Numbered from the stretch's first letter, positions 24,246-33,459 are shown. The stretch is DNA of 64,000 bases from CAVRXT01 sp049644285 (GCA_049644285.1 JBARRP010000188.1:1-64000); one strand, 5' to 3'. The notes: a model not told the origin generated them from the sequence alone. Made by a program: numbers and translations.

Positions 24246-25682
24246 ATGAATTGGCTTCAGCCCAAACTGAATCTGCGCGTCGCCCAAAAGCAAATCCTTA
24301 CCCCGGGTCTGGTGCAGATGGTCAGCGTACTCGCGCTGAACCGGCTCGAGCTGAAGGAAATGATCAACCAGGAGATCATGGCCAATCCGGTGCTCGAGGA
24401 ACTTGGAGACGACGGGGTCGTCAGCGAAAACTACACCGACGAAGCGTTTGTGAAAGCGGAAACCGAGAAAGTCCCCGAAACGGAAGCGTCCAATCCGTTC
24501 GACGAATTCGATTTTGGCTCCTTCTTCACGCAATACCTGGACACCGGCGCGGCCAAGAACAACGAACGGGAAGATTTCGAGCGGCCTTCTTTTGAGAAAT
24601 TTCTCACTTCCGCGCAGAGCCTCGCAGACCACTTGGAATGGCAGCTCAGCGTCGGCATCTGCTCCGAGACAGTGCGAACGGTGGCCGAATCGATTATCGG
24701 CAACCTCGACGAAAACGGCTACCTGACGGCAACGCTGGAAGAAATCGCCCAGTCGGGCAACTACTCGATGGAGGACGTCGAGGAAGGGCTGGCGATGGTG
24801 CACGAGTTCGATCCGCCCGGGGTGGCGGCGCGTGACCTTTCCGAATGCCTGGTGCTGCAGCTTAAAGTGGTTGATCCGCAGAATACGCTGGCGCAGCAGA
24901 TTGTCACCGAGCATTTGAAGCTGCTGCAGAATAACCAACTCAAGGAGATTGCGCGGGCGCTGAACCGTCCGGTGGAGCTGGTGAAGCGCGCCGTTGACGT
25001 CATCAAGAGGCTCGACCCGAAACCGGGGCTGCGCTACAACAAAACCGAGCCGCGTCTGGTTGAGCCGGATGTGCAGTTCCGCAAGGTGGACGGGGAATGG
25101 CAGGCATTCATGAATGACGACGACCTGCCGCAACTTCGCCTGAACCCGATGTACCGGAGACTCCTGGCGCGCGATGCCGCCGATCGCGATGTGAGGAACT
25201 ACGTCAAAGAGCGCTTCACGGCCGCGATCCAGTTGATGAAGAACATCGAGCAGCGCAAGCATACGATTGTCCGCGTATGCCAGTCGATTCTGCGCCGGCA
25301 GCAGGAATTCCTCGATTACGGGGTGGACCACCTGAAGCCAATGATGATCAAAGAGGTGGCGGAGGAGGTTGGCGTTCATCCCTCCACCGTCAGCCGGGCA
25401 GTGGCCAACAAGTATTGCCATACGCCGCAAGGCGTTTTGGAGCTGCGATATTTTTTCTCCGAATCCGTGAACGGGCCGCAGGGGAGTGAAATCTCTTTGC
25501 TTTCGCTGAAGCGGCGCGTGAAGAAGATGATCGAAGACGAAGATGCGACCCACCCGCTTACGGATGAGCAGATCACCAAGAGGCTTGACGAAGAGGGGAT
25601 CCACGTCACCCGCCGGACAGTGGCGAAATACCGCGAGGATCTCCGGATTCCCAGCACTCACCGGCGCCGGGTGAAGGGTTAG
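24246..25682 (+). CDS. rpoN: RNA polymerase sigma-54 factor
   Basis: 478 residues, the normal length. Region I (1-50) has LRVAQKQILTPGLVQMV and NPVLEEL, the activator-interacting segment. An acidic region II follows, then core-binding and HTH regions (VAEEVGVHPSTVSRAVANKY). The RpoN box near the C-terminus reads TRRTVAKYRE (about 455-464), which reads the -24 element. Transcription from its promoters needs an AAA+ enhancer-binding protein; none is in the window, although a small Fis-like gene is at 44.3 kb. It is packed between lptB and rapZ. Confidence 0.97.
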   Translation: MNWLQPKLNLRVAQKQILTPGLVQMVSVLALNRLELKEMINQEIMANPVLEELGDDGVVSENYTDEAFVKAETEKVPETEASNPFDEFDFGSFFTQYLDTGAAKNNEREDFERPSFEKFLTSAQSLADHLEWQLSVGICSETVRTVAESIIGNLDENGYLTATLEEIAQSGNYSMEDVEEGLAMVHEFDPPGVAARDLSECLVLQLKVVDPQNTLAQQIVTEHLKLLQNNQLKEIARALNRPVELVKRAVDVIKRLDPKPGLRYNKTEPRLVEPDVQFRKVDGEWQAFMNDDDLPQLRLNPMYRRLLARDAADRDVRNYVKERFTAAIQLMKNIEQRKHTIVRVCQSILRRQQEFLDYGVDHLKPMMIKEVAEEVGVHPSTVSRAVANKYCHTPQGVLELRYFFSESVNGPQGSEISLLSLKRRVKKMIEDEDATHPLTDEQITKRLDEEGIHVTRRTVAKYREDLRIPSTHRRRVKG

Positions 25683-25694
25683 CCGGCTGTTCCG

Positions 25695-26582
25695 GTGAGG
25701 CGGCAGCCCACGAATCGAGACGCAAGGCAACTGGTGATCCTGACGGGCCTCTCCGGCTCGGGTAAGGGCTCTGTCCTGAATACCTTCGAAGACCTGGGCT
25801 TCTATTGCGTGGACAACCTGCCGGTTTCGTTCATCCCTACGTTCAGCGAGTTGTACGTGGAGGGGAGCGGGGAAATCGATCGCGCGGCATTGTTGGTGGA
25901 TGCTCGCGAAGGGGAACAGATCGACAAACTTCCAGAAGTCTATCGCAAGCTGCGGGCGGAACATCCGGCGACGCTGGTGTTCATCGAAGCAAGCGATGAC
26001 GCGCTGATGCGCCGTTTCAGCGAGACTCGCCGCCCGCATCCGCTGGGCCGCGATGTCTCCATCCGCGAAGGCATTCGTGAAGAGCGGCGGCGGATGGCGC
26101 CGATTCGACGGCTCGCGGACGTCGTGATTGACACGACAAAGTTTAATGTGCATGAGCTGCGCCAGTTCATCACCGATCGCTTCCAGAATCCCGGACAGAG
26201 GCCGCTGATGGTGGCCGCGGTGAGCTTTGGCTATCGCTACGGGATACCGGCGGATGCGGACCTGGTTTTCGACGTGCGGTTTCTACCCAACCCGCATTTC
26301 GTTCCGAAACTTCGGCCGTTCAGCGGCAAGAATCCGCGCGTCGCGCGGTATATCCGCTCGTTCCCGCAGACGAAAGAGTTCCTGCGACGAATCGACGGGT
26401 TGCTGACATACCTGATTCCGCACTACATCCGGGAAGGAAAGAGCTATCTGACCATCGCGTTCGGCTGTACCGGCGGGCGCCATCGCTCGGTGATGCTGGC
26501 CGAGGAGGTTCGCCACATGCTGCAGAAGCGAGGATATGCGACCAAGGCAGTGCATCGCGATCTCGATAAACCAACGTCTTGA
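25695..26582 (+). CDS. rapZ: RNase adapter / nucleotide-binding protein RapZ
   Basis: 295 residues. P-loop GLSGSGKG (18-25), Walker B-like LLVDAREG and the C-terminal block FGCTGGRHRSVMLAEEV identify the RapZ (YvcJ/YhbJ) family. In E. coli it delivers the sRNA GlmZ to RNase E and controls glucosamine-6-phosphate synthesis for the envelope; in other phyla the target is unknown. Start is GTG at 25695, 12 bases after rpoN. The neighbourhood (lptB, rpoN, rapZ) is the conserved one, but the usual hpf and ptsN genes between rpoN and rapZ are missing. Confidence 0.95.
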   Translation: MRRQPTNRDARQLVILTGLSGSGKGSVLNTFEDLGFYCVDNLPVSFIPTFSELYVEGSGEIDRAALLVDAREGEQIDKLPEVYRKLRAEHPATLVFIEASDDALMRRFSETRRPHPLGRDVSIREGIREERRRMAPIRRLADVVIDTTKFNVHELRQFITDRFQNPGQRPLMVAAVSFGYRYGIPADADLVFDVRFLPNPHFVPKLRPFSGKNPRVARYIRSFPQTKEFLRRIDGLLTYLIPHYIREGKSYLTIAFGCTGGRHRSVMLAEEVRHMLQKRGYATKAVHRDLDKPTS

Positions 26583-26648
26583 CTTTTTGGCGGGGCGCTC
26601 CTAGGGTTTCAGGTTTGTCTTGAAGACTTGAGGGCAGGAGTCGAAGGA

Positions 26649-28490
26649 TTGAAGCACATCGAGGAAATCAAACGGTTGCTGCGGTACGTGCGGCCGCACC
26701 TCGTCCGGCTGACTGCCGGAGCGTTTTTGCTGGGCATCGTGGGGTTGGCTGAAGGCGTGATTGCGTTGATGGTGATCCCGGCCGTGGATGTTGTTCTCAA
26801 TCCCCACACCACGCAGCAGAAACTGGTCCTTCTGCAATTGCCTCATAGCGGACGCGCAATCTACTTGAACTCGTTTTTCCCTCAGTCCGTCCATTTTGTC
26901 TGGACGGTCTTCTCCATCTCACTCCTGGTGGTCTTCCTGGCGAAGGCGCTGGCGGAATTCTTGGGCAGCACGTCGGTGCAATATGTAGGCCATTCCGCGG
27001 TGATGGACTTGCGGAACCAGGTTTATAGCAGGCTGATCCGGCAGCCGGTGGGGTTCTTCCAGCACAATCCGGTGGGTCGAGTGATGTCGGCAGTGATCAA
27101 CGATGTCGAACAGATGCGCAGCGCTTTCTCCGAATACCTCGCAGATTTCTTTCGGCAAGTATTCACATTTATAGCGCTTCTTGCGGTGCTCCTGCACCTG
27201 AATTGGAAATTGACGCTCGGCTCGGCCGTTTTGCTACCCCTGGTCGTGTATCCGGTCGGGAAGCTCGGCCGGCGCATCCGCCGGTCAACGGAGAAGAGCC
27301 GTTCTCGACTGGCTGAGTTGAGCCACATACTGCAAGAGACTCTGAGCGGGAATCGCGTCGTGAAAGCCTTCGGCATGGAGGGCTTCGAGATTCAGAAGTT
27401 CCGCGATGCGGGGCGCCAGCTCCTTCGCGAGAACATGAAATGGATGCGCGCCTACGTTGCTACTTCACCACTGATGGACGTGCTCGGGGCAGTCGTCTTC
27501 TGTATGCTGCTGCTGTACGCGCGCGACCAGATCAAACACAGCCTGATGACGCTCGGCGCCTTCTTCGCATTTCTGTATGCCCTGATGAAGGCCTACGAGC
27601 CGGTCAAGCGGCTCGGGGGAATCTATCAGCTATTCCAACAGGCACTGGGCGCTTCCACCCAGGTGTTTGCTTTCCTGGCTCTCGAGGAAGAGGAATTCGA
27701 AGCGCCAGGGGCGGCGATCCTGCCGCGGTTTGCATCGGAAGTCGAATTTGAGGATGTCAGTTTCGCGTATGACGGCGGCCCGTTCATTTTGAAAGGAATT
27801 GATCTGCGCGTGCCTGCGGGAGCAGTGGTGGCAATCGTGGGCTCGAGCGGCGCGGGAAAGACAACGTTGGTGAACTTGCTGCCGCGGTTCTACGTGGCGT
27901 CGTCGGGGGCGGTGCGAATTGACGGTTGGGACGTGCGGGAGGTGACGCTCCGTTCGCTGCGCGAGCAGATGGCGATCGTCACGCAAGAAACCATCCTGTT
28001 CAACGACACGATCTGGAACAATCTCTGCTACGGGCGACCCGATCTGCCCGAAGGGCGGGTAGTGGCGGCGGCCAAGGCAGCGCTGGCGCATGATTTCATC
28101 ACGCAGTTGCCCAACGGATATCAGACGCGCATCGGAGATCGCGGCCAGCGGCTCTCGGGCGGGCAGCGTCAGCGGCTGGCAATCGCTCGCGCGCTGCTGA
28201 AAGATGCGCCGATTCTGATTCTGGACGAAGCGACGTCGGAGCTGGATTCGGAATCGGAAATGCTCGTCCAGCGCGCTTTGAACAACCTGATGGAAGGCCG
28301 CACGGCTTTTGTCATCGCCCATCGCCTTTCGACGGTGCGCCGCGCTGACGTGATTCTGGTTCTCGAAGACGGAGCAATCCGTGAGCGGGGCACGCATGAA
28401 GAACTGCTGGCCCGGGGCGGGAGCTACTCGCGGCTGTACGCGATGCAATTCCACGATGTGGAGCCGGAGCCGCGGACGGCGGGCGTATGA
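26649..28490 (+). CDS. MsbA-like lipid/multidrug ABC exporter
   Basis: A half-size exporter of 613 residues: six predicted membrane helices (about 1-330) and a nucleotide-binding domain with Walker A GSSGAGKT (about 397-404), signature LSGGQRQR (about 501), Walker B ILILDEATSELD (about 520) and switch IAHRLSTV. LPS-gene context suggests it flips lipid A-core like MsbA, but sequence alone cannot exclude drug or peptide export. TTG at 26649 is preferred because AGGAG (26636-26640) is 8 bases upstream; TTG at 26628 would add 7 residues. It overlaps yicC by ATGA. Confidence 0.85.
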   Translation: MKHIEEIKRLLRYVRPHLVRLTAGAFLLGIVGLAEGVIALMVIPAVDVVLNPHTTQQKLVLLQLPHSGRAIYLNSFFPQSVHFVWTVFSISLLVVFLAKALAEFLGSTSVQYVGHSAVMDLRNQVYSRLIRQPVGFFQHNPVGRVMSAVINDVEQMRSAFSEYLADFFRQVFTFIALLAVLLHLNWKLTLGSAVLLPLVVYPVGKLGRRIRRSTEKSRSRLAELSHILQETLSGNRVVKAFGMEGFEIQKFRDAGRQLLRENMKWMRAYVATSPLMDVLGAVVFCMLLLYARDQIKHSLMTLGAFFAFLYALMKAYEPVKRLGGIYQLFQQALGASTQVFAFLALEEEEFEAPGAAILPRFASEVEFEDVSFAYDGGPFILKGIDLRVPAGAVVAIVGSSGAGKTTLVNLLPRFYVASSGAVRIDGWDVREVTLRSLREQMAIVTQETILFNDTIWNNLCYGRPDLPEGRVVAAAKAALAHDFITQLPNGYQTRIGDRGQRLSGGQRQRLAIARALLKDAPILILDEATSELDSESEMLVQRALNNLMEGRTAFVIAHRLSTVRRADVILVLEDGAIRERGTHEELLARGGSYSRLYAMQFHDVEPEPRTAGV

Positions 28491-29425
28491 GCATGTCCGG
28501 AACGGCGCCCAAATCCACGGTCACGCGCACCGCGGGAGTGAAGTCGATGACGGGCTTCGCTCAGGCGCGCGCAGAAACGAAGGGCTGGAATTTGAGGTTG
28601 ACGCTGCGCAGTGTGAATCACCGATTCCTGGACCTGCATCTGCATTTGCCGGAGGGCTTCGAAGCCATCGAGCCACAGATCCGGCAGTCGGTTCGAGAGC
28701 GGATACGCCGTGGTCATGTGGACGTGACCCTCAACTGCGAACCAGTTGGCCCCGCCGCCGTGGGAGTGAACCGCGAGGTGGCGGCCGCATACCTGGAAGC
28801 CGCCGAGGCTCTCGGGCGGCAATACGGGGTGAAGGCTGAACCGGATCTGGCGGCGATTCTTCGGCTTCCAGGCGTGATTGCGCCGCCGGTATCATCGATC
28901 GGAGATTTCGAGGCGCTGGGAGACTTGGTGGTGCAGTGCTTGAACGAAGCGCTCGAAAAACTCGATCACATGCGCGCGTCCGAGGGGCGCCATCTTGCGG
29001 AAGAACTCTCCGGCCGATTGCGGAATATCGGTGAGCTCGTGGGACGCATTGAAAAGCTCGTGGAACGGGTGCGGCCGCTCTACGCGAAGAAGCTTGAACA
29101 GCGGCTGAAAGAATTGCTCGGGGAAACGCCCATCGATCCAGCGCGTGTGGCGCAGGAAGCTGCCATTGCTGCTGAGCGAAGCGATGCCACCGAAGAGCTT
29201 GCGCGGCTGCGCAGCCATGTGGGGCAGTTTGGATCGCTGCTGGCAGGCGCCGCCGAGGTGGGCAAGAAGCTCGATTTTCTTTTGCAGGAGATGCAGCGGG
29301 AAGCCAACACGCTGCTTTCAAAGACGCCGGGAAATGATGCCGAAGGACTGGAGATCACGCAGCTCGCGCTCGAGGTGAAATCGGAGATCGAGAAACTGCG
29401 AGAACAGGTGCAGAACCTCGAATGA
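28487..29425 (+). CDS. yicC: YicC-family endoribonuclease
   Basis: 312 residues with the family's N-terminal block KSMTGFAQARAETKGWNLRLTLRSVNHRFLDLHLHLPE and the DUF1732 C-terminus (QREANTLLSKT, ITQLALEVKSEIEKLREQVQNLE). YicC proteins are ring-forming RNases that in E. coli act on the sRNA RyhB and in B. subtilis on stalled or small RNAs. Both ends overlap neighbours by ATGA: the exporter upstream and gmk downstream. The yicC-gmk-rpoZ-coaBC order is conserved in many bacteria, which strengthens all four calls. Confidence 0.95.
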   Translation: MSMSGTAPKSTVTRTAGVKSMTGFAQARAETKGWNLRLTLRSVNHRFLDLHLHLPEGFEAIEPQIRQSVRERIRRGHVDVTLNCEPVGPAAVGVNREVAAAYLEAAEALGRQYGVKAEPDLAAILRLPGVIAPPVSSIGDFEALGDLVVQCLNEALEKLDHMRASEGRHLAEELSGRLRNIGELVGRIEKLVERVRPLYAKKLEQRLKELLGETPIDPARVAQEAAIAAERSDATEELARLRSHVGQFGSLLAGAAEVGKKLDFLLQEMQREANTLLSKTPGNDAEGLEITQLALEVKSEIEKLREQVQNLE

Positions 29426-30051
29426 GCCCTGCCGGACAAAATGGGCCGCTGGTCTTCATCGTCTCAGGGCCTTCGGGATCCGGCAAATCCACCCTGGTCG
29501 AGAAAATCCTGGAACTGCCCGGCATGATGTGGTCTGTTTCGTGCACAACCCGCCCGCCGCGAAGGACGGAAAGCGACGGCAAGTGGTACAATTTTGTTTC
29601 CGAAGCCGAATTCGAACGGATGATCGAGCGCGGCGAGTTTCTCGAACACGCCCAGGTCTTCGGCAAGTACCGGTATGGGACACCGAGGCGCTGGCTGGAC
29701 GAAGCAAGCGCGCACGGGAAGGATCTGGTGCTCGAGATCGACGTGCAGGGCGCCGGTCAAGTGAAAATGAAGCTGCCGGCAGCGGTGGCGATTTTCATAC
29801 TTCCGCCGTCGCGGCAGGATCTTGAGAAAAGGATTCGGGCGCGCGGCCAGGATTCGGACGAGGAAATCAAGCGGCGGCTGGAACGCGCGCGGCAGGAGCT
29901 CGAGCAGTACCGCGGGTACGACTATCTCGTGGTCAATGACGACCTGGCGCGGGCAGGCCGCGAGGTGCAGGCCATTGCTCTGGGAGTCCGATGCCGGGTG
30001 GACCGAAAACAGGCACAGGCGCAAGAGATTTTGAAATCCTTCGGAGGGTGA
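29422..30051 (+). CDS. gmk: Guanylate kinase
   Basis: Phosphorylates GMP to GDP with ATP. 209 residues. P-loop GPSGSGKST (near 12-20), GMP-binding SCTTRPPRRTESDGKWYNFVS and GEFLEHAQVFGKYRYGTPR, and the lid IRARGQDSDEEIKRRL are all present. Overlaps yicC (ATGA), and rpoZ starts 8 bases after its stop. Links GTP supply to transcription genes. Confidence 0.97.
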   Translation: MSPAGQNGPLVFIVSGPSGSGKSTLVEKILELPGMMWSVSCTTRPPRRTESDGKWYNFVSEAEFERMIERGEFLEHAQVFGKYRYGTPRRWLDEASAHGKDLVLEIDVQGAGQVKMKLPAAVAIFILPPSRQDLEKRIRARGQDSDEEIKRRLERARQELEQYRGYDYLVVNDDLARAGREVQAIALGVRCRVDRKQAQAQEILKSFGG

Positions 30052-30058
30052 TGTCTTG

Positions 30059-30286
30059 ATGGCTGTTTACAGACAGGCACCAGAGAGTCAGTTCGCATAC
30101 GTGGTCGTCGTGGCCCGGCGCGCTCGCCAATTGATGATCGGAGGCCGCCCGATGGTCGACAACCCACGCGCCCACAAGAACACGCGAGTCGCCGAGGAAG
30201 AATTGCGGAAGGGCCTGCTCGAGTACGAGGTGCCGGATCTTCCCGAGGAATCGGACGACCGGGAAGGGAAGCGGAAAAAAGGCTAA
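30059..30286 (+). CDS. rpoZ: RNA polymerase omega subunit
   Basis: 75 residues, short but with the omega pattern: a Tyr/Val-rich first helix (FAYVVVVARRARQL) and NPRAHKNTRVAEEELRKG, the conserved N-terminal fold. The C-terminus is charged and probably disordered. Omega helps assemble the RNA polymerase core and can form part of the ppGpp site. ATG at 30059 has GGAGGG 10 bases upstream and is chosen over TTG at 30056. Position directly after gmk is the standard arrangement. Confidence 0.88.
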   Translation: MAVYRQAPESQFAYVVVVARRARQLMIGGRPMVDNPRAHKNTRVAEEELRKGLLEYEVPDLPEESDDREGKRKKG

Positions 30287-30301
30287 GGCGCCGCGAAGCG
30301 A

Positions 30302-31510
30302 ATGCGAATCGCGCTTGGAGTATCGGGAGGTGTGGCGGCTTATAAAGCGGCCGAGCTGGTGCGGCGTCTCCAGCAAGAGAAGCTGGACGTGCAGGTGGTG
30401 ATGACGCGAGCGGCGCGCGAATTCGTCGCACCGCTTACTTTTGCGGCGCTGACGGGGCAAAAAGTCATCACCGAGATGTTTTCTGCGGACTCGAGCGCGC
30501 CTGCCAACGTCGAGAGCGCCATCGAGCACATCGCGGTTGCCCAGCGGATTGATCTCCTGCTGGTTGCGCCGGCGACAGCGGATATTCTGGGCAAACTGGC
30601 GCGCGGCATCGCCGACGATTTCCTCACGACGCTCTATCTCGCGACCAAGGCGCCGGTGGTGGTTGCGCCAGCGATGAACGTCAACATGTGGGAACACGCG
30701 GCGACGCAGGAAAATGTGGCCACGCTGCGTGGCCGCGGCGTTCGGGTGGTCGACCCGGACGAGGGTTACCTTGCATGCGGAATGACCGGCGCTGGCCGGC
30801 TCGTCGGAATCGAGCAAATTGCCCGAGCCGTCTGCGAAGTGCTGGGCCTCCGACATGATTTCGACCGCGAGACCGTACTCATCACCGCCGGGCCCACTTG
30901 CGAAGACCTCGACCCGGTTCGCTTCCTTACCAATCGGTCCTCCGGGAAGATGGGATACGCGCTTGCAGACGCGGCGCAGCGGCGGGGCGCTCACGTGATT
31001 CTGGTGAGCGGGCCGACGGATCTTCAAGCGCCAGCAGGCGTCGACTGGGTTCCTGTGCGGACGACCGAAGAAATGCGCGCATCCGTGCGCGGGCGATTTC
31101 GCGAAGCCGGGATCGTCATCAAGACCGCGGCCGTAGCTGATTATCGACCTGCGGCGGCTCAAGCGAATAAGTTGAAGCGGGGCAGCCAACACATCACGCT
31201 CGAGCTCGAGCCGACGCCGGACATCCTGGCGGAGCTTGGACGCGAGAAGGGGTCCCGAGTGCTGGTTGGCTTCGCTGCGGAAACCGACCATCTGGCGGAA
31301 AATGCGCGAGAGAAGCTTGAGCGCAAGGGCGCGGACATGATCGTGGCCAATGACGTGACGCAGGAAGGCGCTGGTTTCGACACGGACACGAACGTCGTCA
31401 CCCTTTTCCTGCGCGGCGGCCGCGAAATTCCTCTTCCGAAGCTGGCCAAGTTCGACGTGGCCAATCGCATTCTCGACCACGTGCTCGAACTGCGGCAGCG
31501 CGGCCGCTGA
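30302..31510 (+). CDS. coaBC: Bifunctional phosphopantothenoylcysteine decarboxylase/synthetase
   Basis: Two steps of coenzyme A biosynthesis: CoaB couples 4'-phosphopantothenate to cysteine using CTP, and CoaC decarboxylates the product to 4'-phosphopantetheine. 402 residues. CoaC (1-180) has GVSGGVAAYKA, the flavin-binding His in IEHIAVAQ and PAMNVNMWEHAATQEN, plus substrate clamp ACGMTGAGRL. CoaB (190-400) has ITAGPTCEDLDPVRFLTNRSSGKMGYALA. It follows rpoZ by 15 bases. Confidence 0.97.
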   Translation: MRIALGVSGGVAAYKAAELVRRLQQEKLDVQVVMTRAAREFVAPLTFAALTGQKVITEMFSADSSAPANVESAIEHIAVAQRIDLLLVAPATADILGKLARGIADDFLTTLYLATKAPVVVAPAMNVNMWEHAATQENVATLRGRGVRVVDPDEGYLACGMTGAGRLVGIEQIARAVCEVLGLRHDFDRETVLITAGPTCEDLDPVRFLTNRSSGKMGYALADAAQRRGAHVILVSGPTDLQAPAGVDWVPVRTTEEMRASVRGRFREAGIVIKTAAVADYRPAAAQANKLKRGSQHITLELEPTPDILAELGREKGSRVLVGFAAETDHLAENAREKLERKGADMIVANDVTQEGAGFDTDTNVVTLFLRGGREIPLPKLAKFDVANRILDHVLELRQRGR

Positions 31511-31518
31511 CCTCTCCG

Positions 31519-32373
31519 ATGGATTCTCCCCACAAAGGTGCGCCGGTGAAGCGCGAAACGCGCGAGCACGTGGAAGCCTGGCTGCGCTACTCCGAGACGC
31601 TGGGCATTTCTAATTTTTACCTGGATCGGGTTCCGGAACCGGCGCTGGTTGTAGCCGTGTTGCCTGCTTCCTTGCCTGTTTTGCCCCCGACGGCGCGGCT
31701 GACGCCACTAAAGAATCTTGCGCCGACGGCGACATCGCCAGCTGTGGTTCTTCCGGTCATGCAAGCGCCATCGCTGTTCGAGGCGGCCGAGCGCGTCGAA
31801 GGCGACACTCTCGAGCGCATCCGCGAGGACATCGGTGAGTGCACTCGTTGCCGGCTGCATCGGCAACGCACGAACATCGTGTTCGGCGTGGGCAATCCGA
31901 AAGCGGAGTTAGTGTTTGTCGGCGAAGGCCCCGGGCATGATGAAGATGTGCAGGGAATCCCGTTTGTGGGGCGGGCGGGAAAACTCCTGACGCAGATCAT
32001 CGAGGCGATGGGGCTTCGTCGCGAGGACGTCTACATCTGCAACGTCGTGAAATGCCGGCCGCCGGAAAATCGCACGCCTGAAAAAGACGAGATTGCCACC
32101 TGCTCGCCTTTCCTGGTTCGCCAGCTCGACGCGATTCGGCCCAAAGTCATCGTGTGCCTTGGCAGCGTCGCGGCGCAGATGCTTCTCGGCACCAATCAAT
32201 CCCTTTCGCGCTTTCGCGGGGAGTGGTTTGATTACCGCGGGGCGCGACTCCTTTCCACCTACCATCCGGCCTATCTACTGCGAAATCCCAACGCGAAGGG
32301 TGAAGTCTGGAAAGATCTTCAGAAGGTGGTGGCGGCTCTCGGCTTGCAGCCGAAGAAGCCGTCGTCGCGCTAG
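31519..32373 (+). CDS. Type 4 uracil-DNA glycosylase (Fe-S)
   Basis: Removes uracil from DNA. The 284 residues include a 95-residue Pro/Ala-rich N-terminal extension that is not part of the fold. The catalytic part has the 4Fe-4S cysteines (C108, C111, C179, C195), motif A GEGPGHDED, and the C-terminal STYHPAYLLRN motif with the substrate-binding His. Family 4 UDGs are common in thermophiles and in many mesophiles; the extension could recruit a partner such as the clamp (inference). coaBC is 8 bases upstream. Confidence 0.92.
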   Translation: MDSPHKGAPVKRETREHVEAWLRYSETLGISNFYLDRVPEPALVVAVLPASLPVLPPTARLTPLKNLAPTATSPAVVLPVMQAPSLFEAAERVEGDTLERIREDIGECTRCRLHRQRTNIVFGVGNPKAELVFVGEGPGHDEDVQGIPFVGRAGKLLTQIIEAMGLRREDVYICNVVKCRPPENRTPEKDEIATCSPFLVRQLDAIRPKVIVCLGSVAAQMLLGTNQSLSRFRGEWFDYRGARLLSTYHPAYLLRNPNAKGEVWKDLQKVVAALGLQPKKPSSR

Positions 32374-32386
32374 CCCCGAGGCTGCC

Positions 32387-33280
32387 TTGGGAGTCATTCT
32401 TGGATTAGCGGGCGCACTTTTCTGGGGAACTGCGGATTTCATCGCGCGCTTTGCCACGCGGCGCGTGGGAACCTACCGAACAAGTTTCTATGTGAACTTC
32501 AGCGGTTTCCTTCTCCTCTGCGCCTATTTTGCCGGAGCCGGTGGATGGAACGGTTTGCGCGCGGCCGGTGCCGGGGGCTGGAAGCCGTGGGCGTGGGGTA
32601 TTCTGGCGGGTCTGCTGAACAGCGGATGCTCGTTCGCTTTTTACCGGGCGATCGAGAGTGGAGTTCTGTCGGTCGTGGCGCCGGTTTCTTCGAGCTTTCC
32701 GGCGCTGACTCTGATTCTGTCGTTACTCAGCGGGGAATCGTTTCACTGGCGGAATGGTGTTGGAATCTTGGCTGTGCTCGTAGGAGTGATCCTCGCTTCC
32801 GTTTCCTCGCCGGCCGCCGGCGAAGTGGTCGCTTCCGACACCTCGCCACATCCAACCGGCCCGTGGACGCGTGGCATTGGGTGGGCGATTGCCGCGGCGT
32901 GTGGGTTCGGGGTGATGTTCTGGCTGCTCGGGTTTCGCGTGATGCCGGTGTTGGGCGGATTCGCTTCGGTCTGGATTATCCGATTGACCACTTTTTCCGC
33001 CCTTGGCCTGATCTCCTTTCCCATTCAGCAGAGGTTGACTGTGCGGCGCGGAAAAGTGTGGGGCTTGCTGGCTTTCACGGGAATCCTGGATACGGCGGCA
33101 TTCCTGGCGAACAATTTCGGCTTGCAGAGAGGCCCGGTTGCTGTGGTCACCGTTCTGGCGTCGCTTTATAGCGCCGTCACGGTCGTGCTTGCGGTGATGT
33201 TCCTCCACGAACGGCTGCGGCGGATTCAGTGGTTCGGCCTGGCCCTCATTTTCGCGGGAATTGTCCTCGTAAACCTTTAG
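32387..33280 (+). CDS. EamA-family (DMT) transporter
   Basis: 297 residues with about ten hydrophobic helices in two EamA repeats (GLAGALFWGTADFIARF at the start; the second repeat begins near GWAIAAACGFGVMFW). It ends SLYSAVTVVLAVMFLHERLRRIQW, GLALIFAGIVLVNL, the hallmark of the drug/metabolite transporter superfamily. Substrate unknown. The start is TTG at 32387, after GAGG, 13 bases past the UDG stop; the long upstream part of the open frame is a shadow of the UDG gene. It is last in the long operon; the next 229 bases hold a short repeat element. Confidence 0.83.
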   Translation: MGVILGLAGALFWGTADFIARFATRRVGTYRTSFYVNFSGFLLLCAYFAGAGGWNGLRAAGAGGWKPWAWGILAGLLNSGCSFAFYRAIESGVLSVVAPVSSSFPALTLILSLLSGESFHWRNGVGILAVLVGVILASVSSPAAGEVVASDTSPHPTGPWTRGIGWAIAAACGFGVMFWLLGFRVMPVLGGFASVWIIRLTTFSALGLISFPIQQRLTVRRGKVWGLLAFTGILDTAAFLANNFGLQRGPVAVVTVLASLYSAVTVVLAVMFLHERLRRIQWFGLALIFAGIVLVNL

Positions 33281-33314
33281 TGAGCTGCCGAACAACGAGC
33301 GCACGGCCGGGAGT

Positions 33315-33459
33315 GAGTCTGTGTGGCAATCGAGTTCACTCATCCTCAGCGACTGAAAGCCGCAACGATATTGTGTCGCTTACGGCACGACTGTGGCTTC
33401 GGCTCCGCTCACCACAGGAAGTCGTGCCCTGACGAAAATCGGAGCTGGCACAGAGACTC
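33315..33459. mobile_element. MITE-like element, copy 1 (145 bp)
   Basis: The ends are imperfect 14-bp inverted repeats (GAGTCTGTGTGGCA at 33315-33328 and TGGCACAGAGACTC at 33446-33459, 12 of 14 matching). Read in reverse complement, the whole element aligns with 61689-61805, including a 27-base identical stretch inside 33419-33446. It carries about 27 extra bases with their own CTGTGG/CCACAG ends (33391-33416). It encodes no protein. Flanks show GGAGT on both sides in similar positions, a possible but unproven target duplication. Confidence 0.65.

Noticed and set aside
24141..26153. 670-codon open frame on the minus strand opposite rpoN/rapZ
   Set aside because: Opposite strand of well-conserved genes in GC-rich DNA; no motif of its own and no ribosome site. 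Long antisense frames are common here.
29933..31480. 515-codon open frame opposite coaBC
   Set aside because: The sense strand encodes a complete coaBC; the antisense frame has no recognised domain.
32093..32386. N-terminal 98 codons of the frame that holds the EamA transporter
   Set aside because: These codons overlap the uracil-DNA glycosylase gene in another frame and have no transporter character; the transporter starts near 32387.
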